This document shows positions 54,372 through 62,581 of a stretch of DNA of 64,000 nucleotides, piece after piece (positions within the stretch are counted from its first letter, which is position 1; the number at the start of each line of letters is the position of its first letter). Location of the stretch: positions 605,612-669,611 of the forward strand of contig NZ_LN875034.1 of NCBI RefSeq assembly GCF_001282685.1, given 5' to 3'. The position numbers were made by a program, and so were the translations under genes. The notes under the pieces are model-generated. The model was not told where the DNA came from. It saw nothing but the letters and a program-made list of their open reading frames with translations, and ran no database searches. This DNA is from Niameybacter massiliensis. Its GTDB lineage: Bacteria > Bacillota > Clostridia > Lachnospirales > Cellulosilyticaceae.

Positions 54372-55890
54372 TTGTCGTATCTCCTTTCACACCGGCCATC
54401 ATAAGACCTATTTCATTTTCATTTGTATTTGCTGCGTCTACAATACCGATAAGTTCACCAGCATTTACAACAGCAATTCTATCAGAAACGTTTAATACTT
54501 CATCAAGTTCAAGAGAAACAAGTAATACAGCTTTACCTTTATCACGTTGTTCAACTAGACGTTTATGAATATATTCAATAGAACCTACGTCAAGTCCACG
54601 TGTAGGCTGTACTGCAATAAGTAATTCTGGATTAAGTTCAATTTCACGACCGATGATTGCTTTTTGTTGGTTACCACCTGAAAGGGCACGAGCAGGTGTG
54701 CTTGCACCTTGTCCGGCACGAACGTCAAAAGCATCTACAATTTTCTGAGCATATTCACGAATAACAGGGAATTTAAGAATACCATGTTTTGAGAATGGTG
54801 CTTTATTAAAGCGTTCAAGAATCATATTTTCTTCAATCGTATAGTCTAGAACAAGGCCACGTTTTTGTCTGTCTTCTGGGATATGAGCGATACCACTTTC
54901 GATACGGTCACGAATAGGAAGTGAAGTAATTTCTTTATTTTTGATAAAGACTTTCCCTTCTTCAATTTTACGAAGACCTGTAATCGCTTCAACAAGCTCA
55001 GATTGACCATTTCCTTCAACCCCAGCAATACCTACAATTTCACCTGCACGTACTTCTAAGTTAAAGTTTTTAAGACCAAGAACTTTTTTGTTGTTAAGAA
55101 CAGAAAGATTATCTACTTTAAGAATAGTTTCTTTTGGAGTAGCAGGTGTTTTGTCTACTTTAAAGTTAACATTACGTCCTACCATCATTTTAGCCATTTC
55201 AGCTTCACTTGTTGTCTTAACATCTACTGTACCGATGTACTTACCACGACGAATAACACTACAGCGATCTGCCACTGCTTTGATTTCTTTTAACTTATGA
55301 GTAATGATAATAATTGATTTACCTTCTTTAATAAGGCCTTTCATAATTTCCATTAAATCATCAATTTCTTGTGGTGTCAGTACTGCAGTAGGTTCATCAA
55401 AGATGAGAATATTGGCATCACGGTAAAGCATTTTCATAATTTCTACTCTTTGCTGCATACCAACAGTAATATCTTCAATTTTTGCATAAGGATCAACATT
55501 AAGACCGTATTTCTCAGAGAGTTCAGCAACACGTTTTGCAGCGCTTGCAATATCCATTGTAAGACCTTTTTTAGGTTCAATACCAAGAACAATATTTTCT
55601 GTTGTTGTAAAGTTATGAACAAGTTTGAAGTGTTGATGTACCATACCAATACCAAGTGCTGTTGCTACGTTAGGATTAGTAATTTTAACTTCTTTTCCGT
55701 TAAGTTTGATTTGACCTTTATCAGGTTGATACATACCAAAGAGCATACTCATAAGTGTTGATTTTCCAGCACCATTTTCTCCAAGGAGGGCATGAATCTC
55801 CCCTTTTCTTAGTTGAAGGGTGATATTATCATTGGCAACAATCCCTGGAAACTCTTTACGTATACCGAGCATTTCAATAACATATTCCAT
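54364..55890 (-). CDS. Nucleoside ABC importer ATPase, NupO-like (two ATPase domains)
   Basis: A 508-residue ATPase with two nucleotide-binding domains, as in sugar and nucleoside importers of the RbsA/NupO class. First: GENGAGKST near 33-41, then Walker B ILIFDEPTAVL near 159. Second: GVEGNGQSELVE near 285, signature ALSGGNQQK near 404 and TRGLDVGS near 429. The ATG at 55890 (AAAAGGAGGT upstream) is the start; a longer frame is unsupported. A hairpin with T-tract (55921-55947) lies between it and the upstream lipoprotein gene. Confidence 0.92.
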   Translation of the reverse strand: MEYVIEMLGIRKEFPGIVANDNITLQLRKGEIHALLGENGAGKSTLMSMLFGMYQPDKGQIKLNGKEVKITNPNVATALGIGMVHQHFKLVHNFTTTENIVLGIEPKKGLTMDIASAAKRVAELSEKYGLNVDPYAKIEDITVGMQQRVEIMKMLYRDANILIFDEPTAVLTPQEIDDLMEIMKGLIKEGKSIIIITHKLKEIKAVADRCSVIRRGKYIGTVDVKTTSEAEMAKMMVGRNVNFKVDKTPATPKETILKVDNLSVLNNKKVLGLKNFNLEVRAGEIVGIAGVEGNGQSELVEAITGLRKIEEGKVFIKNKEITSLPIRDRIESGIAHIPEDRQKRGLVLDYTIEENMILERFNKAPFSKHGILKFPVIREYAQKIVDAFDVRAGQGASTPARALSGGNQQKAIIGREIELNPELLIAVQPTRGLDVGSIEYIHKRLVEQRDKGKAVLLVSLELDEVLNVSDRIAVVNAGELIGIVDAANTNENEIGLMMAGVKGDTTNE

Positions 55891-55920
55891 AGTGTACCTC
55901 CTTTTAAGTTTAGTTTCAAA

Positions 55921-55947
55921 AAAAAAGGCGGTCAAACCGCCTTTTTT
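55921..55947 (-). terminator. Attenuator-like terminator between BMP lipoprotein and ATPase genes
   Basis: A 12-bp perfect stem: GGCGGT (55927-55932) with ACCGCC (55936-55941), plus six A-T pairs each side, a 3-nt loop and T-tract on both strands. Transcription of the lipoprotein probably exceeds that of the ATPase and permeases. Confidence 0.85.
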
Positions 55948-55949
55948 AA

Positions 55950-57050
55950 TTATTTAATAAGACTACCATCATTGTTATCAGCGACTGTGATTTTTCCATC
56001 TTTCATTTGTTGTGCAACATCTGCAACAGTTTTAACTGTTTCTTCACTTAAGTTTGGATTTTCTACAGGGATACCAACACCATCATTTGTGATATCAAAT
56101 GTAAGTGTTTGACCACCTGGGAAAGTACCATCAAGTTGTGATTTAACCATATCGAAAGAAGCGTTATCAATACGTTTAACAGCTGATGTTAAGATACATG
56201 ATTTTGTATTATCTTTATCGTAGAAACCTTCAGCATATTGGTCTGTATCTACACCAATAATCCAAGCTTCTTTACCTTGAGATGAACGTTCAACAGCTTC
56301 TTTGATTGAACCAACACCAACACCACCAGCAGCACAGAAGATAGCTTTTACGCCTTTATCAAACATTTGAGCTGCAAGTTGTTGACCAGCAGGAACGTTA
56401 TCGAATGAACCTTGGTATACTACGTTTGATTCTTCGATTGTCATATTTGTACCAAGATTAGCATTTGCGTAAGCTACACCTTGTTGGAAGCCCCAGTTGA
56501 ATTTTTGTACAGCAGGAATTTCCATACCACCGATGAAACCTAAAGCACCTTCTTTAAGTTCTACAGCAGCAGCAACACCAGCAAGGAAACCTGATTGATG
56601 TTCAGCGAAGTAGATAGCAACTGTGTTATCAGCAACAGAGTAGTTACCATTTTCGTCAGCAGGAGCACCATCTAAAATAACGAAGTTTGCATCTTTGTAT
56701 TTATCTTGAGCTTTGTAAATTGCTGTTTCGAATTTGAAGCCTGGAGTAACGATGAATTTGTAACCTGTGTCATAAAGGTTACTGATTTCTTTTAAGTAGT
56801 CAGCTTCTGTAGTACCAGCTGGTTTAAGGTAGTTTGTTTGAACACCAAGTTCTTTACCAGCACGAAGGATACCTTCCCATGTACCTTGATTGAATGATTT
56901 GTCATCAATAGTACCAGCATCAGTAACCATACCTACTTGTAAATCTGATTTAGGAGCCTCTCCATTGCTGCCACCATTAGAAGAACATCCAGCAAGTGAT
57001 ACTGTAGCCATAATACCACACATTAATAAAGCTAAAAATTTCTTTTTCAT
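55950..57050 (-). CDS. BMP-family nucleoside-binding lipoprotein, NupN-like
   Basis: Extracellular nucleoside-binding lipoprotein of 366 residues. It has a signal peptide with lipobox SLAGC (Cys22), a Ser/Gly/Asn linker, then the BMP domain: VGMVTDAGTIDDKSFNQGTW near 41-60, GFLAGVAAAVELKEGALGFIGG near 156-177 and CAAGGVGVGSIKEAVE near 240-255. The family (PnrA/BmpA/NupN) binds purine and pyrimidine nucleosides. AGAGGTGA precedes the ATG, and a TTGAAA-17-TATGAT promoter lies upstream. First gene of the operon. Confidence 0.94.
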   Translation of the reverse strand: MKKKFLALLMCGIMATVSLAGCSSNGGSNGEAPKSDLQVGMVTDAGTIDDKSFNQGTWEGILRAGKELGVQTNYLKPAGTTEADYLKEISNLYDTGYKFIVTPGFKFETAIYKAQDKYKDANFVILDGAPADENGNYSVADNTVAIYFAEHQSGFLAGVAAAVELKEGALGFIGGMEIPAVQKFNWGFQQGVAYANANLGTNMTIEESNVVYQGSFDNVPAGQQLAAQMFDKGVKAIFCAAGGVGVGSIKEAVERSSQGKEAWIIGVDTDQYAEGFYDKDNTKSCILTSAVKRIDNASFDMVKSQLDGTFPGGQTLTFDITNDGVGIPVENPNLSEETVKTVADVAQQMKDGKITVADNNDGSLIK

Positions 57051-57143
57051 GACTTCACCTCTATACTCTTTTATTTAATTATATGTAGACGAAACAAGCA
57101 TTAGAAGAACAACTTATAAGTAATGTCTTGTTTATCCCAATTA

Positions 57144-57172
57144 ATCATACATGATAAGCATCATTATTTCAA
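57144..57172 (-). promoter_or_regulatory. Promoter of the nucleoside importer operon
   Basis: On the minus strand TTGAAA (57172-57167) and TATGAT (57149-57144) are separated by 17 nt. It gives a leader of about 85 nt. No purine or guanine riboswitch was recognised in it. Confidence 0.5.
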
Positions 57173-57291
57173 TATTTTGTGTAGATATATAAAAAAATAT
57201 GTAGATGAAAAATATTTATTGAATCATGTAATACGAAACCTTACTAAAAAACATATAATTTTAATAAGGAGCTTATAAAGGAGCTAGAAAT

Positions 57292-57864
57292 ATGAGGACA
57301 TTTATGAGTGCATCATACTTGCAAATGGAGGATATGATTTACTATACCATAGGCCAAGATCCTAATGTAAAGGTAGGTCATGTTGTTATATGTACAGAAG
57401 ATGAGGCGGAGATTTGTATATACACTAGATATCTTGATCAAGCAGAGGCTCTTAGAAGCGTAATGCCAGAGGTTTATGAGTGGGGAATGAAGAGATTATG
57501 TACGAAGATTTTTTGTGGGGAACAACAAATAACCACCTGTTACTGCACTAAGCATAATCAAAGATCTGTAGCAAGCTTGTTTTGCCGAGCACTGACAACA
57601 AATCCACTTTTTGTAGGGGTAAGTTTAAATGAGCAACCCTTTCTTCCTATTAAAAGTAGCATTAATGTATATATATATCCATGTTTACTTCCTATTAGAT
57701 GTAATGGACAGCATGAGAGTGAACAAAGCTCTGTTCAAACATTTGCTCAAGTATTAAAAAGAGAATTTGGTGGTATCTTGTCGACAGAGGTATTGTATGT
57801 AAGTGATGCTGTACGAAGGAAAAATGGACATTGCTTATACTGTGTTGGTAGATATGGAGAGTAG
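57292..57864 (+). CDS. Hypothetical protein, 190 residues, Cys-rich
   Basis: I do not recognise this protein. It has no signal peptide or membrane segment and about nine Cys, three of them clustered near residue 75-90 (ITTCYCTKH, FCRALTT) and a pair near the end (HCLYCVGRYGE). Polar and cytoplasmic. AAAGGAG lies before the ATG. It is divergent from the nucleoside importer and 87 nt before tex. A metal or iron-sulphur role is possible given the cysteines, but no known motif is complete. No homologue family can be named from sequence alone. Confidence 0.72.
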   Translation: MRTFMSASYLQMEDMIYYTIGQDPNVKVGHVVICTEDEAEICIYTRYLDQAEALRSVMPEVYEWGMKRLCTKIFCGEQQITTCYCTKHNQRSVASLFCRALTTNPLFVGVSLNEQPFLPIKSSINVYIYPCLLPIRCNGQHESEQSSVQTFAQVLKREFGGILSTEVLYVSDAVRRKNGHCLYCVGRYGE

Positions 57865-57951
57865 AGGGTTTAAAAAGGCAAGTCTATATTTTTGGAAAAA
57901 TTTGTGTTAATATACCTAGGAAAGAGAGTAAGGGACAAAGGAGAAAACAAG

Positions 57952-60093
57952 ATGGATATTATTCAAATCTTACAAGAAGAACTTCAAATTAAACGCACAC
58001 AAGTAGAAAATACAATTGAGCTGATAGAAGCTGGTAATACGATACCGTTTATTGCTAGATATCGTAAAGAGGTTACAGGGGGGCTAAATGATGAGGTATT
58101 ACGTAAGTTCCATGAGCGTTATACTTATCTTCAAAATTTAGAAGCAAGAAAAGAACAAGTAATTCGTTTAATTGATGAACAAGGTAAGTTAACAGAAGAA
58201 CTTAAAAATCAAATTGTAAAAGCTGCTACTGCAACTGAAGTAGAAGATTTATATTTACCATACAAAACTAAAAAACGTACACGTGCTACAATTGCTAAAG
58301 AGAAAGGGTTAGAACCTTTAGCAGAGATAATTAAGGCTCAAAATCTATCAGATTTAGAAGCAGTAGCCAGTGAGTATATCAATGAAGAAAAAGGTGTAAC
58401 ATCTGTAGAAGAAGCGCTTCAAGGTGCAAGTGATATTATTGCTGAAAGTATTAGTGAAGAAGCAAGCTATAGAAGTTTCATCCGTAAAGTAACCTTCAAT
58501 GAAGGGATGATTGTAACAAAGGTTAAAGATCAAGATAAAGATGAAAAAGATGTTTTTGCAATGTACTATGAATATAGTGAAAAAGTAAAAACAATGCCAG
58601 GTCATAGAATTCTTGCTATTAATCGTGGAGAAGGTGAGAAGATTTTAACAGTAAAAGTAGAAGCACCAGTAGAAAAAATCTTACTTTACCTTCACAAACA
58701 AATTATTAAACCTAATAGTCCAGTAGAAGATTACCTTGTAAGTGCAATGGAAGATAGCTACAAGCGCCTTATAGCACCAGCTATTGAACGTGATATTCGT
58801 AATGAACTTGCACTTAAAGCTGAAGACGGTGCTTTAGAAGTATTCAATAAAAACCTCTATCAGCTTTTAATGGGAGCACCTATTAAAGGGCATACTGTAA
58901 TGGGTGTTGACCCTGCTTTTAGAACAGGATGTAAAATAGCTGTTGTAGATGAAACAGGTAAAAAGCTAGATAACACAGTAGTTTATCCGACAGCACCACA
59001 AAATAAAACAGAAGAAGCTAAGAAAGTATTAAAAGCTTTAATTGATAAATATGATATTGATTTACTTTCAATTGGAAATGGAACAGCATCCCGTGAAACA
59101 GAAAAGTTTATAGCAGAGATGTTAAAAGAAATTCCTAAAACGATTCATTACGTTATCGTAAATGAGGCAGGTGCTTCTGTATATTCAGCTTCAAAGCTTG
59201 CAACAGAAGAGTTTCCAAATGATGATGTAGGGGTAAGAAGTGCTGTATCTATTGCAAGACGACTTCAAGACCCATTAGCAGAACTTGTAAAAATTGATCC
59301 AAAGTCTATAGGTGTAGGTCAATACCAACATGATATGAACCAAAAACGCTTAGAAGAAAACTTAACAGGGGTTGTTGAAAAGTCTGTTAATGAGGTAGGT
59401 GTAGACTTAAATACAGCATCTTCTTCACTGCTTCAATATGTAGCAGGAATTAAGAAAACAGTAGCGAACAATATTATTTCTTATAGAGAAGAAGTAGGTA
59501 ACTTTAAAACACGTAAAGAAGTTTTAAAAGTAAAAGGGCTTGGACCTAAAGTATTTGAACAATGTGCAGGATTCTTACGTGTACCAGAAAGTAAGAATTT
59601 CTTAGATGGTACAGCAGTCCATCCAGAGTCTTATGATATAGCAACAAAATTACTTAGTGCACTTGGTTACAAAGAAGAAGATATGCAAGCAGGTGGAATT
59701 AAAGGTCTTAGTCAAAAAGTAGGTGACTTAGAAAAGTTAGCTGAAGAAATTGGTGTAGGTGTAATGACACTTGAAGATATTATCAAGGAACTTGAAAAAC
59801 CAGGTCGTGACCCTCGTGAAGATATGCCAAAACCAATTTTACACAGTGATGTACTAGACCTTGAAGATCTTAAAGAAGGTATGAAACTTAAAGGTACGGT
59901 TAGGAATATTGTAGACTTTGGGGCTTTCGTTGATATCGGTGTTCATCAAGATGGACTTGTACATGTCTCACAAATGTCTGATAAATTTATTAAGCATCCT
60001 TTAGAAGTTGTAAAGGTTGGAGATATTGTTGATGTGACAGTGATGAGTGTAAATGTTCAAACACGTAAAATAAGCTTAACGATGAAAGGTTAA
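57952..60093 (+). CDS. tex: RNA-binding transcription accessory protein Tex
   Basis: Cytoplasmic nucleic-acid-binding protein of 713 residues, family Tex/YhgF. N-terminal helical domain with IPFIARYRKEVTGGL near residues 26-40, a YqgF/RNase H-like domain around 320-450 (VMGVDPAFRTGCKIAVVD), helix-hairpin-helix around 480-560, and a C-terminal S1 domain (GTVRNIVDFGAFVDIGVHQD, near 643-662). The ATG at 57952 (AAAGGAGAAAA upstream) is chosen over the TTG at 57892. It is thought to act in transcription/RNA turnover. Followed by a small secreted-protein gene. Confidence 0.95.
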   Translation: MDIIQILQEELQIKRTQVENTIELIEAGNTIPFIARYRKEVTGGLNDEVLRKFHERYTYLQNLEARKEQVIRLIDEQGKLTEELKNQIVKAATATEVEDLYLPYKTKKRTRATIAKEKGLEPLAEIIKAQNLSDLEAVASEYINEEKGVTSVEEALQGASDIIAESISEEASYRSFIRKVTFNEGMIVTKVKDQDKDEKDVFAMYYEYSEKVKTMPGHRILAINRGEGEKILTVKVEAPVEKILLYLHKQIIKPNSPVEDYLVSAMEDSYKRLIAPAIERDIRNELALKAEDGALEVFNKNLYQLLMGAPIKGHTVMGVDPAFRTGCKIAVVDETGKKLDNTVVYPTAPQNKTEEAKKVLKALIDKYDIDLLSIGNGTASRETEKFIAEMLKEIPKTIHYVIVNEAGASVYSASKLATEEFPNDDVGVRSAVSIARRLQDPLAELVKIDPKSIGVGQYQHDMNQKRLEENLTGVVEKSVNEVGVDLNTASSSLLQYVAGIKKTVANNIISYREEVGNFKTRKEVLKVKGLGPKVFEQCAGFLRVPESKNFLDGTAVHPESYDIATKLLSALGYKEEDMQAGGIKGLSQKVGDLEKLAEEIGVGVMTLEDIIKELEKPGRDPREDMPKPILHSDVLDLEDLKEGMKLKGTVRNIVDFGAFVDIGVHQDGLVHVSQMSDKFIKHPLEVVKVGDIVDVTVMSVNVQTRKISLTMKG

Positions 60094-60156
60094 GATGCAT
60101 AGACTTCTATTAATTAGCAAATCCTAATTTTAAAAAGGAAATATAGGAGATGCATA

Positions 60157-60648
60157 ATGAAACGAAAATCTATATGGAAATTACTAATTGTAATGATGAC
60201 TATAGTGTGTTTAACAACCTCTACGTTGAGTGCTGCAATGACTTCTAGTGATATAGATCAGAATTTAACTAAGATACAAGAAGATCTTAAAAATGTACAG
60301 AAACAGTTAGCCTCAGTGTTAGAAGTCATATACCGAAATAAGTTAGAAAATAAATCTAGTAATGATAGCGAAAAAATTTTAAATTATACTCACAGTGAAT
60401 TGAAAAAAGAGATAAATGATTTAAATTATTTAGAAACAGGAAAACTAAATTCTGTTCAATCGGCTAAATTACAAGTTTTGATTGCTTCAGCAAATATATT
60501 AGATTATATGGTAACTGCTTTAATTGACTATGTACAAGCAGAGGAATCAATAGAACAATTACAGCTATTAAAAGTATATTTTAAGTTAGATACAGTAATA
60601 AGCCAATTTATGATTGATTATGACTATTTTAAGGCAACATCTTATTAA
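60157..60648 (+). CDS. Small secreted or lumenal hypothetical protein
   Basis: A 163-residue protein with a typical signal peptide (MKRKSIWKLLIVMMTIVCLT, likely cut after the SAA near residue 28). The mature part of about 135 residues is highly charged and helical, with a possible coiled coil near residues 35-60 (KIQEDLKNVQKQLASVLEVI) and no Cys. I do not recognise it. It is 63 nt after tex and ends at a strong terminator. Probably exported to the cell surface. Confidence 0.78.
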   Translation: MKRKSIWKLLIVMMTIVCLTTSTLSAAMTSSDIDQNLTKIQEDLKNVQKQLASVLEVIYRNKLENKSSNDSEKILNYTHSELKKEINDLNYLETGKLNSVQSAKLQVLIASANILDYMVTALIDYVQAEESIEQLQLLKVYFKLDTVISQFMIDYDYFKATSY

Positions 60649-60664
60649 TTAAATAAAATGTAAT

Positions 60665-60706
60665 AAAGAGAGCAAGGTATATAATTTATACCTTGCTCTC
60701 TTTTAT
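60665..60706. terminator. Bidirectional terminator
   Basis: A 17-bp perfect stem (60665-60681 with 60687-60703), loop TAATT, T-tract after it and A-tract before it. Shared by the secreted protein and the convergent sialidase gene. Confidence 0.9.
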
Positions 60707-60717
60707 GAATTATGTAT

Positions 60718-62346
60718 TTAGAATAACCAACTAAGTTCAAAAGACATATAAGCGATAACATTATTAGGTTGAGGCTCAAATAAAATACCAATATGACCGT
60801 TTTCAAGAACTGCTAAACTAGAGTAGGCAAAGAAATGTTCAAATCCTTTTGCATTTTCATAAAGAGATGAATCTATAGGGAGTAAGCGTTCACGAATCCA
60901 AGAGATACTGCCATCTTCTTGAACTTCACCTAAAGAAATAACGCCGTGAGTTCTAGAAGAATCATCTTTGCTATTACCACTTGGATGAGAAGAAATGACA
61001 TATTGTTTGTCAGTATCCATACCTTCAGGATACTTAAAAGTATTAACTGGATAAGTAATAATAGATTTCTGGCAGCAGACAGACATAAGGTCAGTAGTGT
61101 GTTGTGGTCCCCAAGTCTCACCACCATCATGACTAATAGAAACAGGTGTTGGAGCCTTAGAAGATTGTCTACCAAAAGACATAATGTCTCCATTTAGAAG
61201 TTCGATGAATTGGCATTCGTCTATATTATTCATATATAAATTCCCATTAGTGTTGGCACGATTCCAAGCATAACCATGATCATCACTATAGAGTGCAGTA
61301 GCTTTACCTAGTGCATAAGCTGGCATCAGGATACGGCCATTCTTGGCTGTATCTCTTTGATGTTGCAATGTAAGGCCGGTACCAGGACCTGTACCTAAAA
61401 AGGTGAGATCTGATTCTACTTTAACTTGAGGTGTAATGTCATAAGGTTGGCACCAAGTCTTACCATGATCTTTACTACGAGTAACCCAAAGATAAGAAGT
61501 AATTAGGACACGTAATGGAGCTGGATCTGTTTCATAAGTTTCATATAATGATTCAGGTGGAGCGACATGACGTTTTTGTACAAATTCAGGAGCATCTAAA
61601 TGATATGTAGGCATTTCATAGTTAAGATAAATATTACCTACATAGATATCTGAATGAGCATGAGTAGTATGTACTGGATTTTGTGGCACAAGAGGTGGGT
61701 AGCTATCAAGATATTCAGCATGATCTATATTAGGCGCATAGTAAAGATCACCCATAGTTGTATAATGATGTTGTGGATCATGGTGCTGTGGTACGTAATA
61801 GTGTGTGCGGTTTCCTTCTGGATCGTAGACCCAACCTTGTTCACGAATAGTATAGGCATCAGAAGAATGAGCTGTATAGAGACATTGATAATCTACATCG
61901 CCTATACGTATATAGCCTCTTCCTTGCTCCAAATAATCAGGAGCATGAAGCCCTTTACATTCAGGATACATATCTACAAGCATAACAATATCACCATTTG
62001 TTGCTTGGGTTGTGACGGCATCGATGTAGAAGGCAGAATGCCAATCTTGATAATCTTGTGGTGCATGATGAGCTGGAAGAGATAAAATGGTTTCTACTGG
62101 ACTTGTCCAAGTTTGGCCATTATCGAAGCTTCTACGCATACCGATTTCAACTTTTCCCCAATCAGCGCTATCATTACCAATATCACTAAGAGCGATAAGG
62201 GTATGGCTATTATTTGAAGGTGTTGGTTTAGCTAAAAGTAATGAAGGAATACGGCAACCTTGGATATTTCCCATTACGTTAGATGAAGCTGCAATAGAAG
62301 CATGTTGAAGTTTGTCTGGATTAATACTTGCAAAAATATGAGTCAT
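60718..62346 (-). CDS. Exo-sialidase-like six-bladed beta-propeller hydrolase (BNR/Asp-box)
   Basis: A 542-residue sialidase/neuraminidase-fold protein. Near the start is an RIP motif (GCRIPSLLLA) for the catalytic Arg, and four Asp boxes of type SxDxGxTW: SFDNGQTW near 72, SKDHGKTW near 298, SDDHGYAW near 347 and SHDGGETW near 410. No signal peptide or membrane anchor is visible, so it is cytoplasmic, unlike most secreted bacterial sialidases. It may act on an imported glycan or on another sugar. AAAGGAG precedes the ATG. It is a monocistronic gene convergent with the small secreted protein. Confidence 0.86.
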   Translation of the reverse strand: MTHIFASINPDKLQHASIAASSNVMGNIQGCRIPSLLLAKPTPSNNSHTLIALSDIGNDSADWGKVEIGMRRSFDNGQTWTSPVETILSLPAHHAPQDYQDWHSAFYIDAVTTQATNGDIVMLVDMYPECKGLHAPDYLEQGRGYIRIGDVDYQCLYTAHSSDAYTIREQGWVYDPEGNRTHYYVPQHHDPQHHYTTMGDLYYAPNIDHAEYLDSYPPLVPQNPVHTTHAHSDIYVGNIYLNYEMPTYHLDAPEFVQKRHVAPPESLYETYETDPAPLRVLITSYLWVTRSKDHGKTWCQPYDITPQVKVESDLTFLGTGPGTGLTLQHQRDTAKNGRILMPAYALGKATALYSDDHGYAWNRANTNGNLYMNNIDECQFIELLNGDIMSFGRQSSKAPTPVSISHDGGETWGPQHTTDLMSVCCQKSIITYPVNTFKYPEGMDTDKQYVISSHPSGNSKDDSSRTHGVISLGEVQEDGSISWIRERLLPIDSSLYENAKGFEHFFAYSSLAVLENGHIGILFEPQPNNVIAYMSFELSWLF

Positions 62347-62546
62347 AAATAAGTCTCCTTTGCGGTTAATAGGTAGAATGATAAAGCTTATAGTTATGAT
62401 TATAATATGAAATAAGAAACATGTGGGAATAAAGTGAAAAAAAGAGTAAAATTTTAGTGTTGAAACATCTTTTAAAGAAAAACATAAGAGATTATAAAAA
62501 ATAAAACAAAATTATAATAAAAATTATAATAAATTCAGAAAAAATA

Positions 62547-62575
62547 TTGACTTGTCCAAAATAAAGTCGTATAAT
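62547..62575 (+). promoter_or_regulatory. Near-consensus promoter of the candidate non-coding RNA
   Basis: TTGACT (62547-62552), a 17-nt spacer and TATAAT (62570-62575). This is the best sigma-A-like promoter in the window. The next 650 nt contain no plausible start codon with a binding site. Predicted transcription start is near 62582. Confidence 0.8.
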
Positions 62576-62581
62576 AGATTT

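Noticed and set aside
57051..57291. Purine or guanine riboswitch before the nucleoside importer
   Set aside because: No three-way junction or conserved core was found; only a promoter is visible.
61654..62085. 143-residue ORF opposite the sialidase gene
   Set aside because: Antisense shadow without a binding site; the sialidase has family motifs.
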